Made by a program: the position numbers and the translations under genes
Source: Bryobacterales bacterium F-183
GTDB taxonomy: Bacteria; Acidobacteriota; Terriglobia; Bryobacterales; Bryobacteraceae
Length of the DNA stretch: 64,000 nucleotides
Assembly: GCA_016865505.2 (NCBI GenBank)
Contig: AP025252.1
Span: 5,044,137 to 5,108,136 of the forward strand
Reading direction: 5' to 3'
Notes under the pieces: generated by a model
What the model was told of the DNA's origin: nothing
Seen by the model: only the letters and a program-made list of their open reading frames with translations
The model's database searches: none
Shown here: piece after piece, positions 1 to 8,006 of the stretch
Numbering within the stretch: position 1 is the stretch's first letter
How the letters are laid out: each line of letters opens with the position of its first letter

Positions 1-304
1 GCAACTGATACACTGGAGCCTTCGCCGATCTCGCCAGCGCATCCGCCAGCGCCATCAGTACCCCGGAAATCAAATCCGGTCGTACCTTCCCCGTCGCCAT
101 CCGCGTGCGCAGCACTTCAAAGCGCGACACCGGCTCATTCGCCACCAGAGAGGTGAGCAAAGAAAGTTCGCCGCCGGTGGCGGGTGTTTCGCATTCACCC
201 CACCCCACGGCGGCGCCTGTATCCGTTGTGATTTTCAGCAGCGTGTAAACTTGCCCGTCCCCCGGCTGCTTCACGGGAAAGAACGTGATTCCCTTGACCT
301 TCAT
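1..304 (-). CDS. Enolase-superfamily (mandelate racemase/muconate lactonizing type) protein, N-terminal part
   Basis: The gene starts at an ATG read from base 304 and runs off the left edge of the window, so only about 101 N-terminal residues are visible. They include a GWGECE-like strand and a helix reading LADALA...APVYQL. Both are typical of the N-terminal capping domain of mandelate racemase/muconate lactonizing enzymes, which act on sugar acids, dipeptides or cycloisomerisation substrates. The catalytic barrel with its Lys and Asp/Glu metal ligands lies outside the window, so substrate cannot be assigned. It lies 46 bases downstream of the secreted-protein gene on the same strand and may be cotranscribed with it. 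No strong ribosome binding site is seen before the ATG. Confidence 0.7.
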   Translation of the reverse strand, partial: MKVKGITFFPVKQPGDGQVYTLLKITTDTGAAVGWGECETPATGGELSLLTSLVANEPVSRFEVLRTRMATGKVRPDLISGVLMALADALARSAKAPVYQL

Positions 305-350
305 GGCTGGGTTTGAGTCTATAACAAGACCGCACCCAGAACGTGAACGA

Positions 351-884
351 TTACTCGCCTGCCTGACGCCGCGCCAGATCGTACATCTGCTGCCACTCAC
401 GCCCAGCCACCGAGTCTCTCGCATACCACTGCGGCCAACTCGACTTCCCGATTGGACTCCGGTACAGCGAAGACATCAGCCCTTTGGCAACACCACAATG
501 CTCAACGGTCAACCAGCCCTCAGCAGTCCGAACCACCTTGCCGTTATCAACCGTCCCGTCTGGGCACGTCTCGCGAAACACCCCGCTGGCGAAAGCTGCA
601 TCATAGTAAACGCGAAAAGCACGTTCCGCCTGCTCTGCCGTATCTACGATGTACACGTGGCTGCCTGCGCCCGTAGTTACGCAGTCCAACTTGCCGTCGC
701 GGTTCCGGTCGACGAACTCGCCGGCGAATCCTGTCACTGATCTATCCAGAACCGCACTGAACTCGCAACCGGCCTCGGCGAGCGGCAAGCTCAGCCGCTG
801 CTGTTCCAGCCGCGATGAGTAGGTGTAAGCAGTCCCTACTCCGGTCAATGCTACCAATCCGATCACAAGAGCCGAACGTCTCAT
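351..884 (-). CDS. Small secreted protein with one EF-hand-like loop
   Basis: A 177-residue protein of unknown function. The start at 884 is chosen because a perfect AGGAGG lies seven bases upstream; reading further upstream would extend into the cytochrome gene. Residues 1-22 form a signal peptide or membrane anchor (MRRSALVIGLVALTGVGTAY). Residues around 55-63 read DRNRDGKLD, which matches a calcium-binding EF-hand/dockerin loop with acidic residues at alternating positions. Four Cys occur in the mature part, which could form disulfides outside the cytoplasm. It follows the pentaheme cytochrome gene by 11 bases and is probably the last or next-to-last member of that respiratory operon. No domain family is recognised beyond the loop. 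Confidence 0.72.
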   Translation of the reverse strand: MRRSALVIGLVALTGVGTAYTYSSRLEQQRLSLPLAEAGCEFSAVLDRSVTGFAGEFVDRNRDGKLDCVTTGAGSHVYIVDTAEQAERAFRVYYDAAFASGVFRETCPDGTVDNGKVVRTAEGWLTVEHCGVAKGLMSSLYRSPIGKSSWPQWYARDSVAGREWQQMYDLARRQAGE

Positions 885-895
885 CACAAACCTCC

Positions 896-1414
896 TTACC
901 GGGCCTCGTGGCAGAAACCGCAGTCGTTGCTCGCCTTGTACTCTCGATGGCAGCTCATACATCCGCCCATCGAAATGTCGCCTTCTTTGAACAACACATC
1001 GCGCTTAGCGACATCGCCATGACATCGCTGGCACGTCGCCCCGGCGTCCATATGCGCTTTATGACTGAACGCGACATAGCTGGGAATCTGGTACACCCGA
1101 ACCCACGGCAGCTCTTTCTTCTCTTTCGCCGCTGCCGCGATCTTCTGGATCGTGGGCTTATCTTTGGCCACCGACATATGGCAAGTCATGCACTTGGCCA
1201 CCGACGGGATTCCCATACTCTCGCCAGGAGGTGGATTCGTATGGCACTCCGCGCACTTCAGCCCCATCGAGATGTGGAACTTGTGGCTGTACGGTACGGG
1301 CTGTGCCGGACCCGTAGGCGCCGCCGCCGCTCCCTCTTGCTGCCCCTGCTGCTGCGACAACAGCAAGGCCGCCGCGGCCGCCAGCAACAATCCAAATCGA
1401 ACTGCGTTCTTCAT
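896..1414 (-). CDS. Periplasmic pentaheme c-type cytochrome
   Basis: A 172-residue protein with an N-terminal signal peptide (about residues 1-20), then a Gln/Ala-rich linker, then five CxxCH heme-binding motifs (CAECH, CMTCH, CQRCH, CMSCH, CGFCH). Several further His residues could be distal ligands. The pattern resembles small cytochrome c7/c3-type carriers. Its start overlaps the stop of the GMC oxidoreductase gene by four bases, so the two are translationally coupled. From that context it is inferred to be the electron acceptor of the flavoprotein dehydrogenase, moving electrons from the periplasmic substrate to the respiratory chain. Covalent heme attachment would need the usual c-type maturation system, which is not in the window. 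Confidence 0.88.
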   Translation of the reverse strand: MKNAVRFGLLLAAAAALLLSQQQGQQEGAAAAPTGPAQPVPYSHKFHISMGLKCAECHTNPPPGESMGIPSVAKCMTCHMSVAKDKPTIQKIAAAAKEKKELPWVRVYQIPSYVAFSHKAHMDAGATCQRCHGDVAKRDVLFKEGDISMGGCMSCHREYKASNDCGFCHEAR

Positions 1415-2982
1415 ATCTCCTTCCGCTTCATCCGCTCGGCGATATTCTCCGCCGCGCGCATGCTGAGCGCCAGAATCGTCAACGTCGGATTCTGCGCTCC
1501 ACCCGATACAAAGGACGACCCATCCGTCACGTACACATTCTTCACATCGTGCAACTGGTTGTATCCATTAAGCACAGATTTCTTCGGGTCAGACCCCATC
1601 CGGCAGCCACCCAACTCATGGATGCTCTCCCCAGGCGGAACCATCTCCCAGTGCTTCGACAGTACTTCAAAACCCGCGCCTTTACACAACGACTCCGCGA
1701 CTTCCATCGAATCCTTCGCCATCTCAAACTCGTTGTCCGTATAGACGTGCGAAATGTGCAAAGCGGGCACACCCCATGCATCCTGGACTTCTTTATTGAT
1801 GACGCAACGGTTCTCGTAGCGCGGCAAAACTTCACCCATCGTCGTCATGCCAAATGCCGTACCCGTCAACTCATTCAGTTGCTTTAGCAACGGCTCACCG
1901 TACGCGGAAATCAACCTCGGCGACGGCGTACCGCCACTCCCAAAGTCGTACGCATACCCACGGATAAACTTCCGCTTCTCGTTCTTGGCTAGATTCCGGA
2001 ACCGCGGAATGTACCCGCCGCCACCCATCAAGCCGCGCGCCGCCTGTCCACCCTTGGCCTCCGGCACAACAGCCGTCACGACATTCTTGACGTAGAACTG
2101 ATCGAACAGATACCGTCCCAAAGTCCCGCTGGAATTCCCCATCTCCCCGGAATTCAGCAGTAAACGTACACTCTCCAAAGCCGACGCGCCCACCACCACC
2201 GCGCGACCCGCCGGAATCTCGTACTCGCGCTTCGACACGCGATCAATAAACCGCACCTTCGACGCCAATCCCGTCTTCCGGTCCGGAACAATCTCCCGCA
2301 CAATCGCATTCGGGACAATCGTCAGGTTCCCCGTCGCCAGCGCATCCGGCAATAGCAGATTCACGCTCGACGCCAACGTACCCGTGGACCTCCGCTGCTT
2401 CGTCGTCGGCACATTCAGCTTCTTACAGGAAGCCAAAAACCGCTGTACGCTCGTCGAATCCGTGGACTCATCCGGCAGAAACACACCATCGGGAATCTGC
2501 GCGAACCCCTCCTTACGACCGGACACCCGGAAAATCGGCTCCACGCGATCATAAAACGGCGCCAGATCCTTGTACGCAATCGGCCAGTTCTCGCCGTGCC
2601 CATCGTGGTCCTTGCACTTGAACTCGTAGTCCGACAGCCGCCAGGACGCACGTCCCCAACGCGTCGTCTTCCCACCCAGCGACCGTATCCGGACCCAATA
2701 GTACGGCTCATCCGGCGCATACGTGTACGGGTTCTGCTTCTCATCCAGCCAGATGTTGGCGTCGAACTCCGACGCCTGCGTGACGTGCGGAAACCGCCCC
2801 GGACGTCCAAACCCGCGATACGGCAGGTCGTACACGGGTTTGAGCGTACGATGCCGCTCAAAGTCAATCACAGGACCCGCATCCAGCATCAGGCACTTCA
2901 CGCCCAACTTGGTCAGCGTATAGGCAGCCATGCCACCGGCGGCGCCAGAGCCGACGATCAAAACTTCGTAGTCCGTTTTCAT
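1411..2982 (-). CDS. GMC-family FAD-dependent dehydrogenase, large subunit
   Basis: A 523-residue flavoprotein. A Rossmann FAD motif (GSGAAGG) lies at residues 11-17. The C-terminal GMC region contains GGCRMG and, near residues 485-515, a DGS...NPTLTI segment that carries the family's active-site region. It resembles the catalytic subunit of membrane-bound gluconate 2-dehydrogenase or fructose dehydrogenase-type enzymes, which oxidise sugars, sugar acids or alcohols without oxygen. It has no signal peptide of its own; in this family the large subunit is carried out by the Tat signal of the small subunit, and the small-subunit gene lies three bases upstream. The downstream pentaheme cytochrome overlaps its stop codon. 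The substrate cannot be read from the sequence. Confidence 0.88.
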   Translation of the reverse strand: MKTDYEVLIVGSGAAGGMAAYTLTKLGVKCLMLDAGPVIDFERHRTLKPVYDLPYRGFGRPGRFPHVTQASEFDANIWLDEKQNPYTYAPDEPYYWVRIRSLGGKTTRWGRASWRLSDYEFKCKDHDGHGENWPIAYKDLAPFYDRVEPIFRVSGRKEGFAQIPDGVFLPDESTDSTSVQRFLASCKKLNVPTTKQRRSTGTLASSVNLLLPDALATGNLTIVPNAIVREIVPDRKTGLASKVRFIDRVSKREYEIPAGRAVVVGASALESVRLLLNSGEMGNSSGTLGRYLFDQFYVKNVVTAVVPEAKGGQAARGLMGGGGYIPRFRNLAKNEKRKFIRGYAYDFGSGGTPSPRLISAYGEPLLKQLNELTGTAFGMTTMGEVLPRYENRCVINKEVQDAWGVPALHISHVYTDNEFEMAKDSMEVAESLCKGAGFEVLSKHWEMVPPGESIHELGGCRMGSDPKKSVLNGYNQLHDVKNVYVTDGSSFVSGGAQNPTLTILALSMRAAENIAERMKRKEI

Positions 2983-2985
2983 GCC

Positions 2986-3567
2986 TTATTCGATCGTGAA
3001 GTAATAGTAGGAAGTCCCGCCAGAGTTGCGGGTTTTGCTGGAAGCCGCCCAGTCGCGGGAATTGAACGTCGCCTGTACAACATCGTCCTTCGCAGCCCGC
3101 AGAAACCGCGCCAGTGGATCTTTCGGCCCGGCAAAGGTCCACGGCTCCTCAAGCGGCGCCAGGAACTTCTTTTGTCCAGCGGCGTCCAGAGTGGAAAAGC
3201 CAGCCGCAACCAACTGGCTCAACCCCTCGCGGTACAACTCCTGACGGTCCGCCGGGGACTGTGACAGCAGAAAGTCCAAAAACTCCGGTACACCCGCTTC
3301 TACCGCCCCAGGACGCCCGTTGTACGCAGGAACCAGCACCTTAGCCAACGTCTCCAACGCCTGGAACTCCGCGGCGGCAAAGAACCTTTCGCGATTCGGA
3401 GCGCCCAGTGCATCAATGCTCGTCAGGGTCAGCTTTGGGGTATCGGAATTTGTGGGAGGCGGGGTCTGCGCCACCGCTTGCTGCTGGGCAGCCGCGCCTG
3501 CTGCCGCAACCGCTGCCGCACCCACTGGGGCGGTGATGGCGTTGCGCAGCCAATCTCTGCGTTTCAT
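2986..3567 (-). CDS. Gluconate 2-dehydrogenase subunit 3-like protein with Tat signal
   Basis: A 193-residue protein beginning with a twin-arginine signal (MKRRDWL followed by an Ala-rich hydrophobic stretch to about residue 30). The mature part resembles subunit 3 of gluconate 2-dehydrogenase: helical, with a segment on LAKVLVPAYNGRPGAVEAGV that is typical of the family (a conserved 'P.....GA..AGV' pattern). This small subunit is thought to chaperone and export the cofactor-loaded GMC subunit. It is the first gene of the operon and is divergent from the pentapeptide-repeat gene 94 bases away. The intervening sequence is pyrimidine-rich on the plus strand and presumably holds promoters for both directions, but no clear -35/-10 pair was seen. 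Confidence 0.82.
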   Translation of the reverse strand: MKRRDWLRNAITAPVGAAAVAAAGAAAQQQAVAQTPPPTNSDTPKLTLTSIDALGAPNRERFFAAAEFQALETLAKVLVPAYNGRPGAVEAGVPEFLDFLLSQSPADRQELYREGLSQLVAAGFSTLDAAGQKKFLAPLEEPWTFAGPKDPLARFLRAAKDDVVQATFNSRDWAASSKTRNSGGTSYYYFTIE

Positions 3568-3661
3568 CTTTCCTAAACGCTATCACAACACCAACGGCGC
3601 CTCGGCACCTCCGGATTCTCCCTACTCATCCCCCTCTCAACTTCTTCCCCCTCTCTCCGAT

Positions 3662-4522
3662 ATGGTTCTCATGATTCCCCTTACCCTCCATCCGCCGGTC
3701 CAGGACCTGGAGTTGCACCGGCTTTGGTTGAAGGGTCTGCCTGGAGGGAAACGGGCAGATCTGTCGCGTCACAACCGCACGGGATTCGACGCTTCGGGCC
3801 TGCTGTTACGCAAGGCAGATTTCACCAGTGCGACCCTCGAAAACTGCAAGTTCACGGGTGCCGACATTTCGGAGGCTACGTTCATCCACACCGATTGCCG
3901 CCACGGAGACTTCCGCTGCGCCAACATGGCCGGTGTGGTGATGGCAGGGGTATTGCTGACCGGTGCGAACCTCGAAGGCGCGCTGCTGATGGAAGGCCGC
4001 ATCACCCGCACGGACCTTCGAGAGGCCAAGCTCGCTGGTGCGAGGCTCGTGGAATGCCGCCTCGATGAAGTAGACTTTCGCGGGTCGGACGCTCGTGAAA
4101 TCATCCTTCTGCAGGCCTTTGGCGCCTACCCCGATTTCTCCGACGTCAATCTCGAAGGTGCAGACCTTCGCAGCGTCCGGCTGCAAGCGGCGTACTTCTG
4201 CCGTGCCAAACTCAACAACATCCGCGCGACGGATGCCAGGATGCAATCGACCGATTGGTCCAAGTGTGAGGCGCGGGGAGCCAACTTCACGCGCGCCAAT
4301 CTACAGCATGGGCGCTTCGGCAACGCGATCCTTGAAGGCGCGGACTTCCGTCACGCCGTGCTGACCCGTTGCGACTTCCGCAATGCGGACCTGCGGGACG
4401 CGAAGTTCCATTGTGCCCAGTTGCAAGGGTCAGACTTCCGAGGCGCCAAGTTCGCCGGAGCGCAAGGCTTGCCGCCGATTCTGCAGCGCATGGCCCAATC
4501 CGCACCAACGATTCAGGGCTAA
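3662..4522 (+). CDS. Pentapeptide-repeat protein
   Basis: A 286-residue protein built mostly of pentapeptide repeats of the A(D/N)LXX type from about residue 40 to 275 (for example ADFTS, ANLEG, TDLRE, ADLRS, ANFTR, ADFRH, ADLRD, SDFRG). Such repeats fold into a right-handed quadrilateral beta helix. No signal peptide or partner domain is seen, so it is probably cytoplasmic; members of the family include gyrase-protecting DNA mimics, but nothing here shows that role. The reading frame is open much further upstream, opposite the dehydrogenase gene. The start at 3662 is chosen because it begins after that gene; a second ATG at 3671 is also possible. No Shine-Dalgarno is visible upstream, only pyrimidine-rich sequence. 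Confidence 0.85.
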   Translation: MVLMIPLTLHPPVQDLELHRLWLKGLPGGKRADLSRHNRTGFDASGLLLRKADFTSATLENCKFTGADISEATFIHTDCRHGDFRCANMAGVVMAGVLLTGANLEGALLMEGRITRTDLREAKLAGARLVECRLDEVDFRGSDAREIILLQAFGAYPDFSDVNLEGADLRSVRLQAAYFCRAKLNNIRATDARMQSTDWSKCEARGANFTRANLQHGRFGNAILEGADFRHAVLTRCDFRNADLRDAKFHCAQLQGSDFRGAKFAGAQGLPPILQRMAQSAPTIQG

Positions 4523-5469
4523 AAACCTTCCCAAACGGAAGCGGGAAACAACCGCTTCCTCTCAAATCCCATCCGCGCGTACAAAGCACGGGCAGGTTCG
4601 TTGATGGTCGTCACGCTCAGGCTCGCCCGCCGGCAACCCGTCTTCCGCAAGCTCTCCAGTGACGCACGCAACAGCCTGTACCCCAAGCCCTGCCCGCGCA
4701 TCTCAGGACTCACGCAGATCTGGGTAATGTGCCCCACCGCAGCCCCAACCGTACTCGCCAGCGAAACGCCTTCCATGCGCCGCAGCGAGCCCTCCACCGA
4801 GTAAGCCGCATACGACGCCAGGTTTGCAAACGTTCCGCACCCCGGATGCTCCACGATGTTCTGCAAAAACTTCGTCGCAATCGCCCCGGTACGGTACTGG
4901 TCGTTCACCCGGCTATCGACATGGCCCGTGTACGCGCGCGCCATGAGATAACCGGCGTCTTCCACCATACTGTTATGCCAGAGCGCCAACGCCAGTTCGC
5001 CATCACGTGCCGGAGGCTCAGGGTATAGCTCCCCCGCCGGCAGCGCGACCTCCATGACTTCCCGCTGAAAACTCCGCCCAAACTCGGCAAACGGGTAGAC
5101 CCGGTCAAACGGCGACGTCAGCCACATCAATTGCGATTCCACTCGCTTCGCCACACCCTGCCGCATCATCTCGCGGATGGCCGCCTCAATCAGCAGGTTC
5201 TCGTTCTCCACACTGCGGAAGGCGTCTAGAAGATGCAGATCGCCGATAATCCCCTTGCGATCCTCCATGATGTAGTAGCAGTAGCCCACCACCACATGGC
5301 CGTACCGCAATGCGAACCCCAGCAGTTGCGACTCATCGACCAGCGTCACGATCGCCGCCATGGAAGGCGTGAAGTCCCACCCGAGTTCGCGCAGCCAGAG
5401 CCGTTTTTGGTCTTCCAAAACCGGCCCCAATGCCAGCGCCGAAACCCGGCGTAAATCCACGACTTCCAT
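4519..5469 (-). CDS. GNAT-family N-acetyltransferase
   Basis: A 316-residue protein whose C-terminal half is a GNAT domain. The acetyl-CoA pyrophosphate-binding loop reads RGQGLG at about residues 258-263, after the strand ITQICVSPEM, and the domain ends with NEPARALYARMGF, a typical GNAT motif B. The N-terminal half looks like a second, degenerate GNAT-like fold, so this may be a tandem protein. The substrate is unknown. The ATG at 5469 is preferred; an in-frame TTG six bases upstream is possible and lies better placed relative to a GGAGA. The gene is convergent with the pentapeptide-repeat gene, the two stops sharing the bases CTAA, and follows the alaC-like gene on the same strand. Confidence 0.85.
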   Translation of the reverse strand: MEVVDLRRVSALALGPVLEDQKRLWLRELGWDFTPSMAAIVTLVDESQLLGFALRYGHVVVGYCYYIMEDRKGIIGDLHLLDAFRSVENENLLIEAAIREMMRQGVAKRVESQLMWLTSPFDRVYPFAEFGRSFQREVMEVALPAGELYPEPPARDGELALALWHNSMVEDAGYLMARAYTGHVDSRVNDQYRTGAIATKFLQNIVEHPGCGTFANLASYAAYSVEGSLRRMEGVSLASTVGAAVGHITQICVSPEMRGQGLGYRLLRASLESLRKTGCRRASLSVTTINEPARALYARMGFERKRLFPASVWEGF

Positions 5470-5493
5470 AGGCAACGAGCAACGATCTCCGCT

Positions 5494-6681
5494 TTAGTCG
5501 GCCTTACCGGTCAAAAACCGCTTGATGTTCGCCGTCGCCTGCCGCAACCGGTGATTGTTCTCGATCAGGCCAAAGCGCACAAAGCCCTCGCCCATCGGCC
5601 CAAACCCGATCCCCGGCGACACCGCTACCTGTGCTTTGGACATCAGCAGCTTGGCGAACTCCAGCGACCCTACAGTTTGATACTGATCGGGCACCTGCGC
5701 CCACACGAACATCGACCCACGGGGCGGCGCGACGTGCCAATTCGCACGCTTCAAGCCCTGAATCAGGACATCGCGGCGCTTCTGGTACATCTGCGCGATC
5801 TTCGCCGTCTCGGCTTGGCAGTCCCGCAACGCGATAATCGACGCAATCTGAATCGGTTGAAAATTCCCGTAGTCCAAATAACTCTTGATGCGCGCCAGTG
5901 CTCCGATGATGCGTTTATTGCCCACGCAGAAGCCCACACGCCATCCGGCCATGTTGAAGCTCTTCGATAGCGAATAGATCTCGCAAGCGATCTCTTTCGC
6001 CCCATCCACCTGCAGAATGCTCGGTGCCTTGTAGCCGTCAAAACAGATATCGGCGTATGCAAAGTCGTGCACCACCATCGTGCCGTGATGCGCGGCCATC
6101 CGGATCACTTCCTTGAAGAAGTCCAAATCGACCGTCTGCGTCGTCGGGTTATGCGGAAACGAGATGAGAATCATCTTCACAGGCTTGGTGGATTTCTTGT
6201 ACACATCCTCCAGCCCATTCAGAAACGCCGCCGGATTGGGCATCGGCAGCATGCACGCCTCACCCTCGGCCATAATCACGCCCCACTGGTGAATCGGGTA
6301 CGCCGGATTCGGCGACACCACCATGTCTCCAGGACCAATCACCGCGAACATCAGATGCGCCAGCGCGTCCTTCGCGCCGATCGTGACAATCGCCTCGCTC
6401 GTCGAATCCAGTTCGACGCCGTAGTTCGTCTGGTAATGCTTCGCGATCTCTTCGCGTAGATTCGGGATCCCCTTCGACACCGAATACCGGTGGTTCTTCG
6501 GATTCCTCGCAGCTTCCACCAGCTTGTTCACCACTGCGCGAGGCGTCGATCCATCGGGATTGCCCATGCCGAGGTCCACCACATCTTCGCCTGCTGCCCG
6601 TGCTTTTGCCTTCATCTCGTTGATGACGGCGAACACATAAGGGGGCAGTTTGGAGATGCGGTAAAACTCTTCTGAAACCAT
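5494..6681 (-). CDS. alaC: PLP-dependent class I/II aminotransferase, AlaC-like
   Basis: A 395-residue fold-type I aminotransferase. The PLP-binding Lys is K240 in the context SLSKSFNMAGWR. The N-terminus (ISKLPPYVF..INEMKAKAR) and GMGNPDG at about residues 38-44 match glutamate-pyruvate aminotransferase AlaC and the closely related LL-diaminopimelate/aspartate aminotransferases. It would interconvert alanine/glutamate with pyruvate/2-oxoglutarate in the cytoplasm. An AGGAAA lies just before the ATG. The threonine ammonia-lyase gene is 24 bases upstream on the same strand; the two form a plausible amino-acid catabolic or branched-chain biosynthesis unit. The exact substrate (alanine against another amino acid) is inferred from overall resemblance only. 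Confidence 0.85.
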   Translation of the reverse strand: MVSEEFYRISKLPPYVFAVINEMKAKARAAGEDVVDLGMGNPDGSTPRAVVNKLVEAARNPKNHRYSVSKGIPNLREEIAKHYQTNYGVELDSTSEAIVTIGAKDALAHLMFAVIGPGDMVVSPNPAYPIHQWGVIMAEGEACMLPMPNPAAFLNGLEDVYKKSTKPVKMILISFPHNPTTQTVDLDFFKEVIRMAAHHGTMVVHDFAYADICFDGYKAPSILQVDGAKEIACEIYSLSKSFNMAGWRVGFCVGNKRIIGALARIKSYLDYGNFQPIQIASIIALRDCQAETAKIAQMYQKRRDVLIQGLKRANWHVAPPRGSMFVWAQVPDQYQTVGSLEFAKLLMSKAQVAVSPGIGFGPMGEGFVRFGLIENNHRLRQATANIKRFLTGKAD

Positions 6682-6705
6682 ATTTCCTATATTCGCAATA
6701 AACGC

Positions 6706-7914
6706 CTAGCGTACGCGCTCAAAAGCGTACCCCGCTGCCACCAGCGCGTCACAAACCTCGGCGACATGCTCCGGCCCGCGCGTCTCCAGAGTAAAGTCCA
6801 TCACTGTATTGCCCAGCTTCACGCCAAAGTACGCCCGCTCATGCTGCACACTCACTATGTTCGCCCGCACACCAGCAAACACACCCGTGACGGCATGGAG
6901 CACCCCCGGGTGATCGGACGCCTGTAGCCGCAACCGCACAATGCGCCCGTCCTTCACCAAGCCCCGCTCGATGATGTGCGACAGAAAGATCGAATCGATA
7001 TTGCCGCCACACACCAGCGACACCGTCTTCTTCCCCACCAGTGACGTCTTGCGCTGCAGCAGCGCCGCCGTCGATGTCGCGCCCGCGCCTTCTGCGACGG
7101 TCTTCTCGCGCTCCAGCAACAGCAGAATCGCGTTGGCGATGTCTTCCTCATCCACCGTCACGATTTCATCGACGTACTTCATGGCGAGCGGCAAAGTCGC
7201 ATTGCCCACGCGCCGTACCCCGATACCATCGGCAATTGTACGAGCGGGAGGCAAAGTTACGCACTGGCCCGCGCTCACGGCTTCCTTCATCGAAGGGACC
7301 ACCGAAGGTTCTACACCAACCACACGAACCGCCGGATTGATCTCCTTGATCGCGCAGCCGATCCCCCCAATCAGCCCGCCGCCACCAATCGGGATCACCA
7401 CCGCCTCAAGCCCCGGCACCTGCTCCAAAAGCTCCAGGCCAATCGTGCCCTGCCCCGCGATGACCGCTTCATCATCGAAGGCATGGATAAAGGTCATGCC
7501 CTCTTCATCGCGTATCCGAAGAGCCTCCGCATAGGCCTCATCGTAGTTCCAACCCGACTGAACAACCTCGCCGCCGTACCCCGAAGTTGCCGCCACCTTC
7601 ACCAGCGGCGCAGTCAAAGGCATCACGATCTTCGACCGGATCCCCAAACGCGTCGCATGATATGAAACGCCCTGCGCATGATTGCCCGCCGAAGCGCAGA
7701 TCACGCCGCGGGCCCGCTCCGCATCGCTCAACAGCAGCATCTTGTTGAGAGCCCCGCGTTCCTTGAAGGAACCCGTCATCTGCAGGTTCTCAAGCTTAAA
7801 AAAGATCGAATTGCCAGTGAGCGCGGAAAAGGTCTGTGATCGGTCGCAGGGCGTACGATCCACAAGGTCACCCATGCGAACGCGCGCAGCCTGAATATCG
7901 GCGAGTGTCACCAT
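6706..7914 (-). CDS. ilvA: Threonine ammonia-lyase (threonine dehydratase) with ACT domain
   Basis: A 402-residue fold-type II PLP enzyme that deaminates threonine to 2-oxobutanoate, the first step towards isoleucine. The PLP Lys is K51 in GSFKERGA. The glycine-rich phosphate-binding loop is IGGGGLIGG near residues 176-184. Residues about 330-402 form an ACT-type regulatory domain (DHPGVLHAVTGVFAG), as in the shorter IlvA/TdcB forms. A small-molecule feedback effector is therefore likely, though it cannot be named from sequence. Serine could be an alternative substrate. The gene starts with ATG and precedes the aminotransferase gene by 24 bases. The EF-G-like gene upstream is separated from it by a rho-independent terminator. 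Confidence 0.9.
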   Translation of the reverse strand: MVTLADIQAARVRMGDLVDRTPCDRSQTFSALTGNSIFFKLENLQMTGSFKERGALNKMLLLSDAERARGVICASAGNHAQGVSYHATRLGIRSKIVMPLTAPLVKVAATSGYGGEVVQSGWNYDEAYAEALRIRDEEGMTFIHAFDDEAVIAGQGTIGLELLEQVPGLEAVVIPIGGGGLIGGIGCAIKEINPAVRVVGVEPSVVPSMKEAVSAGQCVTLPPARTIADGIGVRRVGNATLPLAMKYVDEIVTVDEEDIANAILLLLEREKTVAEGAGATSTAALLQRKTSLVGKKTVSLVCGGNIDSIFLSHIIERGLVKDGRIVRLRLQASDHPGVLHAVTGVFAGVRANIVSVQHERAYFGVKLGNTVMDFTLETRGPEHVAEVCDALVAAGYAFERVR

Positions 7915-7953
7915 AGTTTGGACGTAACTTCAATGGTAAGCGTGCCCGTCCAA

Positions 7954-7981
7954 CAAAAAAGCCACCCGCGGCGGGGTGGCT
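7954..7981 (-). terminator. Rho-independent terminator of the EF-G-like gene
   Basis: On the minus strand an eight-base-pair GC-rich stem (AGCCACCC paired with GGGTGGCT, arms at 7974-7981 and 7960-7967) is followed directly by a run of six T. It lies 26 bases beyond the stop codon of the EF-G-like gene at 8007 and before the ilvA start at 7914. It should separate those two transcripts. Confidence 0.88.
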
Positions 7982-8006
7982 CTCCTTTGCGGTTTCCGAG
8001 TCTCAT

